Shown: one piece after another, positions 1 through 9,129 of the stretch | How the letters are laid out: each line of letters starts with the position of its first letter | Position numbering within the stretch: position 1 is the first letter of the stretch | Assembly: GCA_003427395.1 (NCBI GenBank) | Contig: BFEA01000042.1 | Coordinates: 3,943,775-3,967,718, forward strand | DNA length: 23,944 nucleotides | From: Chara braunii | Lineage: Eukaryota; Streptophyta; Charophyceae; Charales; Characeae | Direction: 5' to 3' | The notes under the pieces: model-generated | Told to the model about the DNA's origin: nothing | The model's input: the letters and a program-made list of their open reading frames with translations, nothing else | Databases searched by the model: none | Program-made: the position numbers and the translations under genes

Positions 1-408
1 GATTTGAGCCAGATTCAGGCCTGCCAAGTCCACGACCAAGATGTCTTGGCCACGCCTGAAGAGGGGGGGGGGGGGGGGGGGCTACGTGCCTGACTGAACT
101 GCTGAAAAGGCCAGCCCGAGTTTCAACTGCATTTGAAACTTGGGCCCTGACTAAACTGCTGAATCACAGTTTGAAATGCAATTACGAACTCGGAACTTCT
201 TTCGTGACTGCGCCATGGTTACCTCAAGAATATAATCTGCGGCGTGCATGCAGGCACAACTTTTGGGGCTCCACCTCCGTAGCAAAATGGCTGGCGGAGC
301 CAAAAGGAGGCCTGCGCCACTTTGTCTTTTTTCGGCACAGGGCATTTCCAGCCCCGGAGAAAAGTGACTCGGAATTACTGGTGGCTCAAAATTGCAATCC
401 AAAGACAA
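1..408. other. Unrecognised non-coding DNA
   Basis: No gene, RNA or transposon could be recognised. A short hairpin pairs AGTTTCA at about 118-124 with TGAAACT at 133-139, and the phrase AACTGCTGAA occurs twice within 60 bases. Open frames here are short, overlap on both strands and resemble no family I know. Confidence 0.5.
63..81 (+). repeat. Poly(G) run of 19 bases
   Basis: An uninterrupted run of 19 G. Such a tract can form G-quadruplex DNA, and its length is unreliable in most sequencing chemistries. Confidence 0.95.
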
Positions 409-423
409 CGAACCATATGCCAG

Positions 424-726
424 TCTTTTTTTTTTTTTTTTAACCACTAGTACCTTTGTTAGTTCGGAAAACAGTGGGCCTCCGACCTTTCAGGAGGCCG
501 AAACTAAACGACGGCTGCCGATCAGATTTATCAACGGCGGCCGTTGTCGGGCCTGGCCTCCTAAGAGTTTGGGACCAGGCTAAAACTTGTCGAAACTGGA
601 CGGCAAAGGTACTAGTGGTTTAAAGCCCAGGTTGTTGTAGGGGTGGGATACTAGACGGATGGAGTCACCCACAGTAATCGGCCACTCGGTTGTCCAGATG
701 AAACCCCTCTGAAGACCCCACCCACC
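424..726 (-). mobile_element. Short retroposon (SINE-like) with 15-bp TSD
   Basis: A 303-bp segment is bracketed by the exact 15-bp direct repeat CGAACCATATGCCAG at 409-423 and 727-741. On the plus strand the left TSD is followed at once by TC and a T-run (426-441), so the element reads on the minus strand and ends in poly(A). TSD, poly(A) tail and small size are the hallmarks of LINE-mobilised retroposition. The body is GC-rich and highly structured, with GGCCTCC/GGAGGCC and other short inverted repeats, and it codes for nothing recognisable. It lacks the 54-bp tail motif seen in other retroposons of this window. A 16-bp inverted repeat inside it (443-458/604-619) allows a rival MITE reading. 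Confidence 0.7.
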
Positions 727-741
727 CGAACCATATGCCAG

Positions 742-1225
742 AGTAACTAGAATGCAAGACAAATGCAGGCAGCTGTCTCGAAGCGCAAAATGACCCCCTC
801 CAAAATAGCCCAGGTTACCCACCTGGTTAAAAAACAGGTAATGCGCCACCTGATCTCAGACAGTATGTTATATAAGCAAGTCCAGTTGAAAAGCAACTAG
901 GTGATTCCACACTGTAGCAAGGACTGAATTATTGACGATCAATCAAACCACCAGTAGATTTCCCAACCATTTTTCTCTGGTGTGGCTGCTCATTGCGCCG
1001 CATCTGGTGCCACATCTGGTGGGACGAACCGGCGTGCCCTTTATCCAGGCATGCCGCATGCAAGGATAGTTTTGCCTGGATGAAGTTTTGGGAAGTGACA
1101 GGCCGGTACACCCCACCAGACATGGTGTACATGCAGCCGTGTCGTAGAAATATGGCTGGGAAACGTACAGGCAGTTCAATGTCCCAATACAATTGACTCC
1201 TTTACGCTTTGTCCAGAGTCGAAAG
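742..1225. other. Unrecognised intergenic DNA
   Basis: No convincing gene or repeat. Short overlapping frames on both strands show no family signature. A TATATAAG string at 869-876 resembles a TATA box, but no gene follows it. Confidence 0.5.
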
Positions 1226-1277
1226 GCCAAATGTAGTCCTTTTTTTTTTTATATATGGCAAACATCTGTGGCAACCT

Positions 1278-1311
1278 GCTATTGGAGGTGATATGAGCAC
1301 CCTCCAATAGC
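1278..1311. repeat. Perfect 11-bp stem hairpin
   Basis: GCTATTGGAGG (1278-1288) pairs perfectly with CCTCCAATAGC (1301-1311) across a 12-nt loop. It lies inside the 3' part of the retroposon at 1241-1925. Confidence 0.9.
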
Positions 1312-1329
1312 AAGCCCCAGTTTATAGAT

Positions 1330-1384
1330 GGTCCAATCTATTGGTGGGGAGCATCACCTGCTGGAAACCGGGTCCAGCGCCCCA
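1330..1384 (-). repeat. Shared retroposon 3'-tail motif, copy A
   Basis: First of five copies of a motif of about 54 bp. On the plus strand it reads TCTATTGGTGGGGAGC, then CACCTGCTGGAAACCG, then GGTCCAGCG and CCCA. It sits about 80 bp from the poly(T) side of its host element, so it is near the 3' end of a minus-strand transcript. Confidence 0.85.
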
Positions 1385-1940
1385 CTGACAAGATCGGAGA
1401 CAATATACCAGGTGGAACAGCATTGATTGCCCTCTCACGAGAGGATTGACTGCCAGCCCAATTGTCAGCCAGGTCACAGCATGTATGAAGATCTAGCCAC
1501 GGGGAGGGTAACAAACTGTCCTCCAATCTACGTTAGTCTTTCTCAATCATAACAGTGCATAGCAAACCCTAGGCCCCCTCCGTGCATAAGGCCGCTGCCC
1601 AGCTCCATGATTCTCATTTCCCGCCAGCGGAGATCGTCCGCCTACCCTCCCTTATCCTAAGCTATTCACCCGGCAAAGATTTCTTTACACGAAATTGTTT
1701 TTGTCAAATTTCTGGCAGAGGTTAGCAACATCTGCGACATATATCATTATATTTATTATTATTAATATCACGCATCTGCCATGCATACTCTTCCCCCTGC
1801 CATTTCACCAACCAGAGTTCTGCCCATCCCTTATTGATTATCCTATCTCCTCCCCCTATCCACCACCCAAACGTCAGATCTTCCTCTCGCTCCTCTCCAT
1901 CGTGCCCTCCACCCAGTGCCAACCAGCCAAATGGAGTCCT

Positions 1941-2530
1941 GACGGTGCATGAGAGGGATTGGCCGTAAGCTTAGACGTAACAGAGATACAATGACCCAAG
2001 ACTCTCTCTTGTCAAGAATGAGCAACCGGCCTTAGCCCCCATTAAGTGGAGGATAACCCCCGAGGGAATAAGAGCTGACTATTTGGGTAAGTTAGCAACA
2101 GCCTGCGATAATAGGCAGTACAAGGCAGTAGCTTGTTGCAGTGCCTTTCCCAGCTATTTTGCCATGACACGCTGGGTAACGCGGGACCCAGCGAGGTTGG
2201 TTGCTATCCAGCAACGATATTAGCCATCAGACGCCGCTAATGTGGGGTCGGAGGGGGGTAGTGGGAGGTGTGAGTGAGTGACCGAAGATGCCGGGCACTA
2301 GCGGTAGCATCCCCGGTTTCCCTGTCGGCAATGCCTGATCACCCTGCATCATTGCGTTGAGGGGCTGATACAAGCCTTGCTCTCGTGATGAGGGGCTGAT
2401 ACAAGCCTTGCTCTCGCACCCCTGCTGTGGTGCAAACCTACCCTGTGGGCTGGGAAGAGTGCCGGGTTTGGTTGGTATTCCCCTGTGCTATACATAGAGT
2501 AGTCAGAGGATGAGATGAACTAGTAACATC
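1941..2530. other. Unrecognised DNA, includes a 28-bp tandem duplication
   Basis: No gene recognised. A 28-bp unit beginning TGAGGGGCTGATACAAGC occurs at 2358-2385 and again, identically, at 2389-2416 (period 31), a recent local duplication. Confidence 0.6.
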
Positions 2531-2565
2531 TTTTTTTTTTTTATTTATTTTCAAAAAGAGAACAA

Positions 2566-2620
2566 GCTCCATTCTATTGGTGGGGAGCTGCACCTGCTGG
2601 AAAGCAGGTCCAGCGTCCCA
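2566..2620 (-). repeat. Shared 3'-tail motif, copy B (LINE 3' end)
   Basis: GCTCC then TCTATTGGTGGGGAGC then TGCACCTGCTGGAAA, ending CCAGCGTCCCA. It lies 24 bp from the T-run at 2531-2542 and downstream, in LINE orientation, of the zf-RVT coding remains. It therefore belongs to the LINE 3' UTR. Confidence 0.85.
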
Positions 2621-2819
2621 TATACAAAAGTAGTTTGAGAAATAAAACTGAGTAAAAAGGAAGCACTGCCTCTTCAGCCCAATCGAGGCTGCCAAGTAAT
2701 CATCCTAATGCTAGCAGCACTAGTCCTTATAACACAGATCGTTGTAATTCTGACTAATCTTTTAGTTCAATCAATCAAAGCATACCATTGGAGATCAACC
2801 ATTGATCTGTCAATCCTCT

Positions 2820-2961
2820 CCACGGGCAGTCCCATCTTCTCCATAGCAGAACTGTGCCCGGGCATTGTAGAAACACAAGCTCAATAGTCTCTCTGATCTT
2901 CTTACTAGGAAAAACAAATAAACATGATTTGCACCATGGAACTGCCAGGCCCCGTTGTTCT
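2820..2961 (-). pseudogene. LINE zf-RVT-like C-terminus, distal part
   Basis: The minus-strand frame beginning at the TSD reads EQRGLAVPWCKSC, then ETIELVFLQCPGTVLLWRRW. The pattern ETIEHVFxQCPxxxxLW is typical of the zf-RVT domain at the C-terminus of plant LINE ORF2 proteins, where Cys and His residues form a putative zinc-binding tail. It is the direct continuation of the coding sequence at 4029-4153; the retroposon between them has duplicated the codons for QRGL. No stop interrupts this piece. Confidence 0.8.
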
Positions 2962-4012
2962 TTTTTTTTTTTTTTTTTTTTTTTGAAAAGCCCTTGCGAT
3001 ATCCCTCTATCCTGGCGGTGGTAAGAGAACCGTCAGAATTGAGGGCTTATCTGTTGGGCTGCTCCATCTATAGGTGGGGAGCGGCACCTGCTGGAAACCG
3101 GGTCCAGCGTCCCATTGGTACAATATACAATACAGATATTGGTGATTGTTGTTTCCTAGGGCTATGGTGATACTTGTCTCTTCCTGGGTCTCCGTTGTCC
3201 CTTGGAGCTGCAATTTTCCCCCTTCCCTTCATGGAGCACCTCCTTTAATATTAACATAGCCCTAGTTCTGCAGCCCCCCTGAATAAAAGGGTCCTATTCT
3301 GCAACACCTCTGTGCAATGTCTCTATTGAAACCCTTGAAGCCCCTAAACCCCTAAACCCTCACTGTGACCTTAGAGAACCGAAAAAAACACAGTATCTGC
3401 GGTACTGTTGCAATGAGATGGAAAGTACAGCAACACCACACTGGACAATAGAAAGTTAGTATCTTGGGGCATCCCTGTCGAAATGAGGCAGCCCTGTTTT
3501 GCAGCCCCTCTATTCATTGTGACTATCTGTCGTCCCTTTAGAACCCTTTAGAACCCTTGAAGACCCTATAACTCAAAACCTTTTTTTACCGCAATCAGGA
3601 TGAGGACTGCCAGACTCAGACCATCCCAGATTCCTGCAGGTGCCCACTTTGTTGTTGCCGCCATCCTGTCGCTTACACTCCNGGACTTTCCANAACACAC
3701 CCCAANACCTTTTGAGACCGTTCGACATGCTGGGCCGTTAGTCCACTGCAACCGTCGTTTCACCGCCCTCCAGTGGATTCCTGATTTCCACCATGATCTC
3801 GTNTTGGCCACCACTGTCCCTGCCCCAAGAGTCCCATACCCGTCCGGAGCTCTCCCCCAAATCCCTCTTCCTTCCACCTAGGTTGCAAGTGCCAAACAGC
3901 CACATTGCGGTCCGAGGACTTTGGTGACTTGCAGTACCGATTCTGTCAGGTAGGGAGGGGATTATGGGGGAGGGGGGTTAGTTGGGGAGGAGAACAAAGG
4001 AAGGGGGGGTGG
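2962..4012 (-). mobile_element. 1,051-bp retroposon nested in the LINE, 16-bp TSD
   Basis: The exact 16-bp repeat CAGGCCCCGTTGTTCT occurs at 2946-2961 and 4013-4028. The left copy runs into 24 T (2961-2984), so this is a minus-strand insertion with a poly(A) tail. Removing it rejoins the LINE reading frame, which confirms the boundaries independently. About 330 bp at its 3' end are shared with the segment at 7826-8150, and it carries tail motif copy C (3061-3114). The middle holds a diverged direct duplication (about 3264-3350 and 3481-3571). The 5' end is C-rich on the minus strand and not tRNA-like. Four N bases lie at about 3680-3803. No protein was recognised, although a 103-residue frame is open at 3566-3877 on the minus strand. 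Confidence 0.85.
3061..3114 (-). repeat. Shared retroposon 3'-tail motif, copy C
   Basis: GCTCCATCTATAGGTGGGG, then AGCGGCACCTGCTGGAAA, ending GGTCCAGCGTCCCA. Upstream on the plus strand lies GGTGGTAAGAGAAC, also found in copy D. Together these two blocks look like the A and B boxes of a tRNA, but on the strand opposite to the retroposon. Confidence 0.85.
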
Positions 4013-4028
4013 CAGGCCCCGTTGTTCT

Positions 4029-4153
4029 AAAGTGGTATGGTCTACCAAACAATCATTAGTAGGCAGACATCTATGGATTATTTGCCATTGTAGAGAGGAA
4101 AACTTGGCGGGTCTCTGTTTTAACTTATTAAAAAAAATTATATGTTTGCACAT
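4029..4153 (-). pseudogene. LINE zf-RVT-like region, proximal part
   Basis: The minus-strand frame contains SSLQWQIIHRCLPTNDCL followed by VDHTTLEQRG. The WxxxHxxLPTNDxL pattern is the usual start of the zf-RVT domain in plant LINE ORF2 proteins. After QRG the frame runs into the nested retroposon and reads meaningless proline-rich sequence. The true continuation is at 2961. Confidence 0.8.
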
Positions 4154-5132
4154 TAATATTCAAATGTCTCACCTGCCTATCTCTTATTATGGACGACAAA
4201 TCCACTCTTGGTCTCAGCAGACGATACGCTGCTTTGACCAAGAGAGATGGTAAAGTATGTGGCTTATCCTTTTTACCAGTTTGTCATACCAATTCAGCTG
4301 GATCCAAGGGTAAGTCTGGAATTGGACGTTGAGGTTGAAAAGCTCGCCAGCCTTTAATTGCAAAAAAAAAAGTACTCTGATCCTGAACATTGATCTGAAG
4401 GGGATAAATTTGACTTGGTTGTCAGGTGAAGGAAGGAGGAAGTGATTAGCCTTTATTTTGAAGATAGCAAACAAAGCTCCTTCTCCTATCAGATGCATTA
4501 GCTACCCCACTCGCCACCATTCTGGATCATGCGTGATCATTACCTAGTCTTCCTCCTGAAATCTTACCCCTTTTTTCAACTCTCTAACCCATCCAAGTGA
4601 AATGGAGCACATGATCTTGTCCAAAGTTTGGTCAAGTTTGTGAGCATATGGAATTATTCTCCTGAGTTGTGTAGTTGTCATCCAACCTTTTTTTTCTAGG
4701 TCCCAAATGTCCTTGACCCGGACTACTCTTTTTTTCACTCACCGAGACCAGGGAGATTGTGAACTATTTGTAAACACATCCATTAACATTTGTTATTCAT
4801 CTATTCCCAAACAAAGGTTGCCTCAAGTTTTCTTCAATGCGTAGAGGAACATGTTTATTTGGTAAGGGTAGTCTGCGCCAAATTTTCAGTAAGGAAACTC
4901 ATAGGTTGTCTAAAAGAAGATTTACTCGAGCTGCACCTCTCTTCCCATTTAAACTTGAATGAGAGTTTGGTCGGGGGATGCTCCATAATCGATCCTCTAA
5001 CCAAGTGAGGGGGTGGACATCATGAGCGGCTAACAATGCTAGTTTTCTTATTTGTTCTATAGTCAAAGGTTGTCAGGGTTTGTCAATGTCAAAAATAAGA
5101 TTTATCATCCAATGTAAGGACAAAGTTTGACA
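4154..5132 (-). pseudogene. LINE ORF2 connecting region, decayed
   Basis: Minus-strand fragments lie in the order expected between reverse transcriptase and zf-RVT: VRVKDIWDLEKKGW followed by a long amphipathic stretch (4544-4738), and later YDKLVKRISHILYH (4214-4498). Such W-rich, VxDLWD-like segments are common in this linker of plant LINE proteins. The pieces are in different frames or separated by stops, so the region is broken. No separate gene is indicated. Confidence 0.55.
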
Positions 5133-6372
5133 CTACAATGTTGGGTCTAGAATTCTTAAGCCCCCCCCAGACTTTGATTGAATCAACGTAACCCAAGCCA
5201 CTCGAAGGATTATCTTTTCTAGTTCATTATTACCTCTCCAAGGAAACGTCGCCACTTGGTTTTGAAGAAGTTTAGTATGAGGCTTACTAATCGCCCATAA
5301 TGCTGATTTATACCATATTGAGGCTAACACCACGTTATTTATTACTACTGAACGACAAAAAATAGAGGTGTGTTCACATTTCCATTGATTTATTTTTTCC
5401 ATGGCCGGTTTTGAAATTCACTCATCGTTTGAATTAAGTTTTCCAAAAGCAGAAAAAAACACCCCTATGATCCTCAGTGGGGTCTCCAAAGACAACCATT
5501 GTACCCTAGGAGATTCGGGTTGACGATCTCCACTGGAGTGTATCCACTAACCTTGAGTTTTATTTTCCCAATTAATTACCATATCCGAGACAGATGATAA
5601 TTTGTCCAACATATTATTAATTTCATTCATGTTTTTAGTAGAGGATTTCATCATGATGGTCAGATCATCCGCAAACATCGAAGCTATAGGGACCGCCTCC
5701 TTAGGTATACCTGATACCTGTAGACGATTAACATTACAATTAATTCTAAGATTGACCTCAGGGTTTCCATTACAATTAAAAACAGAAAGGGGGCCAACGA
5801 TTCTCCTTGTCTAACTGATCTCTGAAGGTGGATTTCTAGAGACAACAAGTCGTTAACAAGGATTCGTGTTGTTGTATTTATATGTAGGATTTTAATCAAT
5901 TTTCTCATATAAGGACAAAAATTCAACTTTTGCAAATATGCATCTACGAATCGTCAATCCACATGATCATAGTTTTTTTCAAAGTCTATGAAAACAAAAT
6001 CCGCATTTTTTTTAGATTGACGTGAAATTTTCACCATCTCATTGATTAAAAGAATGTTATCCTGTATATGCCGACCATTTATAAACCCTGTTTGTGAGGA
6101 GTGAATTATGATAGTCATAACATGAATCATTCGATTTGCAAGTATTTTTGTCAATAATTTATACACTATAGTTAATAATGTTATCGGTTTATAATGCTTA
6201 ATGTTCGACTTGTTCCATTTTTTGTAAAGCAATGTAAGAATTTATTGGCTCACTATCTCACCCATCGTACCTGACTCCCAAACCTCCTTGAAGTATTTCT
6301 TTAAGTCGGATGAGAAAGACGACCACATAGTTTTCCAAAATTACTTAGGGAGACCATCCACCCAGGAGTTTT
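5133..6372 (-). pseudogene. LINE reverse transcriptase domain, broken
   Basis: In minus-strand order the motifs are VDGLPK then FW at the N-terminal edge (about 6360), LLYKKWNKSNIKHYKPITLL, SQTGFINGRHIQDNILL, IDFEKNYDHVD (first catalytic Asp at 5984-5986), RSVRQGESLAPFLF, MFADDLTIM (catalytic FADD at 5664-5675) and RIIGVFF. The C-terminal part (5402-5133) has a GGGLRILD motif typical of LINEs. The three catalytic aspartates are still encoded. Breaks: a TAA after VDGLPK, a TAA before ILTLLYKK, and a TGA at 5954-5956 where the family has Trp. The enzyme would copy RNA at a nicked chromosomal target; this copy cannot make it. Confidence 0.9.
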
Positions 6373-6864
6373 ATGCTCCTCCATTTGTATAAGAGCTTTC
6401 TAAATTTCATATTTAAATAATATTTTTTTCCAAAATATCTCGTTGTTGATCACTAATAGATTGGAATAATGGTTATGGGAAAAGTTGAATGGTTTGATCA
6501 TCTTCCTGAAAATAGGTTGGGTCTTTGGAGGAAAGAAATAGTTTTTTGAAAAAATTATAAGCTACTTTTAAACTAGCTGCCTTGGACGCAGGCACTGAGA
6601 GATCTCTAGAAATTACGGGATCAAAAAAACTTTGTATGACCGAGCGATTTCAAAAAATAATGTATCCATTTGATTTAAATAACGGAATTTTGATAGTTTG
6701 TCTCTTATTAGTTGACCTTGCTAATAATGTTGCGCAAAAGACAAAAGTTGGTTCTTGAGGTGTTGAACATCGATGTTTTGGGATGACTCACTTGACAATT
6801 CTTAAGATTCATATTGTAGAATTTGTTCTTGAACATACATTTCTTGTAAATATATATTATTTAC
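6373..6864 (-). pseudogene. LINE ORF2 linker between endonuclease and RT
   Basis: AT-rich sequence lies between the endonuclease and reverse transcriptase remains. Minus-strand translation is interrupted in all frames and no conserved motif can be seen, as expected for the poorly conserved linker of a LINE ORF2. No other feature was recognised. Confidence 0.5.
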
Positions 6865-7640
6865 TTATATTTTTGAATATTCATTACATTTTTTGGCAAT
6901 GAAAGCCGATATAAGAATCATGTTGAAAGCCCAAACATCCTCTAAATATTTTTTAAATTGACCATGTGATAGAAAATATGTATTCGGTTTATAAAACCCC
7001 CTCTCTTGGTCCGGTTTCTCGCTGAAGCGAGGGAGTACTACACACATTTTATGGTCAGCACTAGGCCATGGACTCTGAGGGAAAATGATTGCCCATACTA
7101 GAGCTCTATTCAGATCCTTTGACATTAAAAATAAATCTATTATAAATCTAGATTGAAGTCGATTACCATTGTAACGTATACAAGCAAACAACCTATCCCG
7201 GGCAAAAATCATACGATAAATATCAAAGAGGTGTGCATTTTCATATAGTGAGTGTATAATATTTTCATCCTCTTTTATACAAGGAGGATATGGTAAGGGA
7301 ATCTTTCAGCGATCAAGCGATCTATCTGGAGCGGCATTGAAGTCACCTGCCTTTACTAAAGAGATCTCATTTGGAATTTGTGTCCTAATAATTTGACCCT
7401 TTCTTGTATTTCATTAGAACCATATACATTAATTACAGATATTACCTCTGATTCTAGTGATATGACAACTAATACCCATCCACCTTGTTATTTATCAGCC
7501 GCCGAATGAATTATTTTTTCCCTGGAGTCGGACAAGATCCAAATAGCAACCCCAGTTGAGCCGCTTCTTGGAGTCGAAGCGTTTACTTTGTTGAAGGGCC
7601 AAACGATGTTATGGGCTCTAACATATGTATAAGAAAGTAG
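6865..7640 (-). pseudogene. LINE APE-type endonuclease domain, broken
   Basis: In minus-strand order: VWPFNKVNASTPRSGSTGVA then IWILSDSREKI; QGGWVLVVISLESEV then ISVINVYGSN; KAGDFNAAPDRS (GDFN codons at 7336-7347); and PWPSADHKMCVVLPRF, with the DH pair at 7051-7056, followed by GFYKPNTYFL. GVAI, NVYxxN, GDFN and xDH are the core motifs of the exonuclease-endonuclease-phosphatase fold that nicks the chromosomal target of LINEs. Damage: a TAA before QGGW, a frameshift before GDFN, and a TGA after it. The conserved N-terminal start with its first metal-binding Asn and Glu was not found, so the 5' end is missing or too decayed. Confidence 0.82.
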
Positions 7641-7825
7641 ATTTTTTTAGTTTTTTTAAAGGAAAAAAAGTTGTCTTCTCCTCATCTGGGACGACCATAT
7701 ATTTTTTTCTCACCTCACATATTTTTTAATTGATATTCTTCCAGGTCATGGAACATATCTTTTTCCTTTCAGTACCGACCTACCACTACTCCTAAGGCTA
7801 TACAGGGGACCCCTACAAGCATAGT

Positions 7826-8230
7826 TTTTTTTTTTTTTTTTTGCAAAAATAGCCCATGTGTAAGCCCTCTATCCCGGCGGTGGTAAGAGAACTGCCATAA
7901 TTAAGGGCTTATTTATCGGATTGCTCCATCTATTGGTGGGGAGCTGCATTTGCTGGAAACCATGTCCAGTGTCCGAGTGGTACATCCTTCAACACAGACA
8001 TCGCTATTTGTTGTTTCCTGGGGTCGTGGTCGTTTCTCTTCTTAGCCCGGGGCCCCTAGTCCGTTGTCCCATGGAGCTGCTATTATCACTCACCCTGTCT
8101 TGGAGCACCCCTTATGTATTAGCCCAACCCTGTTCGGTAGTCCTCCTGTTCGTTGTTACTATGTCTGTCCCTTTAAACCACCACTACACGGCCCTAGACA
8201 ACTGGAGAACCTATTTTGGGCCTCTCCGGA
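7826..8230 (-). mobile_element. Second copy of the nested-retroposon family (3' part)
   Basis: After 16-17 T (about 7825-7841), this matches 2985-3290 block by block: CCTCTATCC, GGCGGTGGTAAGAGAAC, tail motif D (7923-7974), TGTTGTTTCCT, TGGAGCTGC and TGGAGCAC. Past 8120 it also matches 3481-3540 (CTGTCxGTCCCTTTA). It lacks the extra duplicated block of the first copy. The right boundary is uncertain and no convincing TSD was found. It lies immediately 5' of the LINE remnant, in the same orientation. Confidence 0.7.
7923..7974 (-). repeat. Shared retroposon 3'-tail motif, copy D
   Basis: GCTCCATCTATTGGTGGGG, AGCTGCATTTGCTGGAAAC, then GTCCAGTGTCC. It is slightly more diverged than copies A-C but keeps the GCTCC/GGAGC ends and the same distance from a T-run. 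Confidence 0.8.
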
Positions 8231-8471
8231 AATTTAGGAGTCGACCGCTGTAGATAAAATGGATCAGTGGCAGGCGGTCTCTGAAAGGGGGCCGCGGTCG
8301 ATAGCTGGCATTTATTGGTGGTTTAAACCCTTTAAAGTTATCATAGCTGCGGCGCACCAGTGTGCAGTGCGGTCTACTGGAATGACATCACTCGCACCAT
8401 GTGTCGTGCGTTGTGCACAGTGCACGCGCTGAGGGAGGAGTGCCCTGTGCACGGGAAAAACAAATTGCCCC
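8231..8471. other. Unrecognised DNA
   Basis: Nothing recognisable. It may be the 5' part of the retroposon starting at 7826. It contains GTGCA-rich stretches and no coding signature. Confidence 0.4.
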
Positions 8472-8955
<484 letters not shown>

Positions 8956-8979
8956 AAAAAAAAAAAAAAAAAAAAAAAA
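8956..8979 (+). repeat. Poly(A) run of 24
   Basis: A run of 24 A followed by two N bases (8984, 8988) and then a T-run. It may be the 3' tail of an unidentified plus-strand retroposon meeting the poly(T) end of a minus-strand one. Confidence 0.9.
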
Positions 8980-8995
8980 GTTANAAANATCTCCA

Positions 8996-9129
8996 TTTTT
9001 TTTTTTTCTTTTTTTTTTAACCACTTGGGTCACTAAGCGAAGTGGTAAGAGCATCCCCCCCTAGTACCCTCGTAGGTGCTCCAGTCTATTCATGGAGCAG
9101 CACCTGATGGAAACCGGTCCAACGTTCCA
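8996..9129 (-). mobile_element. Retroposon 3' end with tail motif E
   Basis: The T-run at 8996-9018, interrupted by a single C, is followed by AACCACTTGGGTCACTAAGC and GAAGTGGTAAGAGC, then tail motif E. The layout is the same as in the other minus-strand retroposons here. The body to the right was not delimited and no TSD was found, partly because Ns fall in the left flank. Confidence 0.6.
9078..9129 (-). repeat. Shared retroposon 3'-tail motif, copy E
   Basis: GCTCCAGTCTATTCATGGAG, then CAGCACCTGATGGAAACC, then GGTCCAACGTTCCA. The loop differs from the other copies but the GCTCC/GGAGC ends are kept, as expected if the hairpin is selected. Confidence 0.78.

Larger units (their letters stand above)
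1241..1925 (-). mobile_element. Retroposon with LINE-type 3' tail and TSD
   Basis: A 685-bp segment is flanked by GCCAAATGTAGTCCT (1226-1240) and GCCAAATGGAGTCCT (1926-1940), 14 of 15 bases identical, which I read as an ageing TSD. The left TSD runs straight into a T-run (1240-1250), so the element lies on the minus strand with a poly(A) 3' end. About 80 bp inside that end is the 54-bp tail motif (1330-1384) shared with the LINE at 2531. Between the tail and poly(A) is a perfect 11-bp hairpin (1278-1311). The rest of the body is not recognised and has no meaningful reading frame. Confidence 0.7.
2531..7700 (-). mobile_element. L1-type LINE, degenerate, interrupted by a younger insertion
   Basis: Read on the minus strand, this is one non-LTR retrotransposon with endonuclease (about 7630-6865), reverse transcriptase (about 6372-5133), a connecting region (5132-4154) and a zf-RVT-like C-terminus (4153-4029, continuing at 2961-2820). 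Its 3' UTR follows and ends in poly(A), seen as a T-run at 2531-2542. This order is that of L1-clade plant LINEs. No ORF1/gag-like protein or clear 5' end is visible, and no TSD pair was found for the whole element. It is broken by a few in-frame stops and by frameshifts, so it is inactive. The 1,051-bp retroposon at 2962-4012 splits the zf-RVT region. The 3' UTR holds copy B of the tail motif shared with shorter retroposons here. Confidence 0.88.

Noticed and set aside
869-876. TATATAAG as a promoter TATA box
   Set aside because: No gene, initiator or downstream exon supports it.
2511-7760. A TSD for the whole LINE, e.g. AACATC before the T-run against GAACATATC near 7750
   Set aside because: Too short and with an indel; expected by chance in AT-rich DNA.
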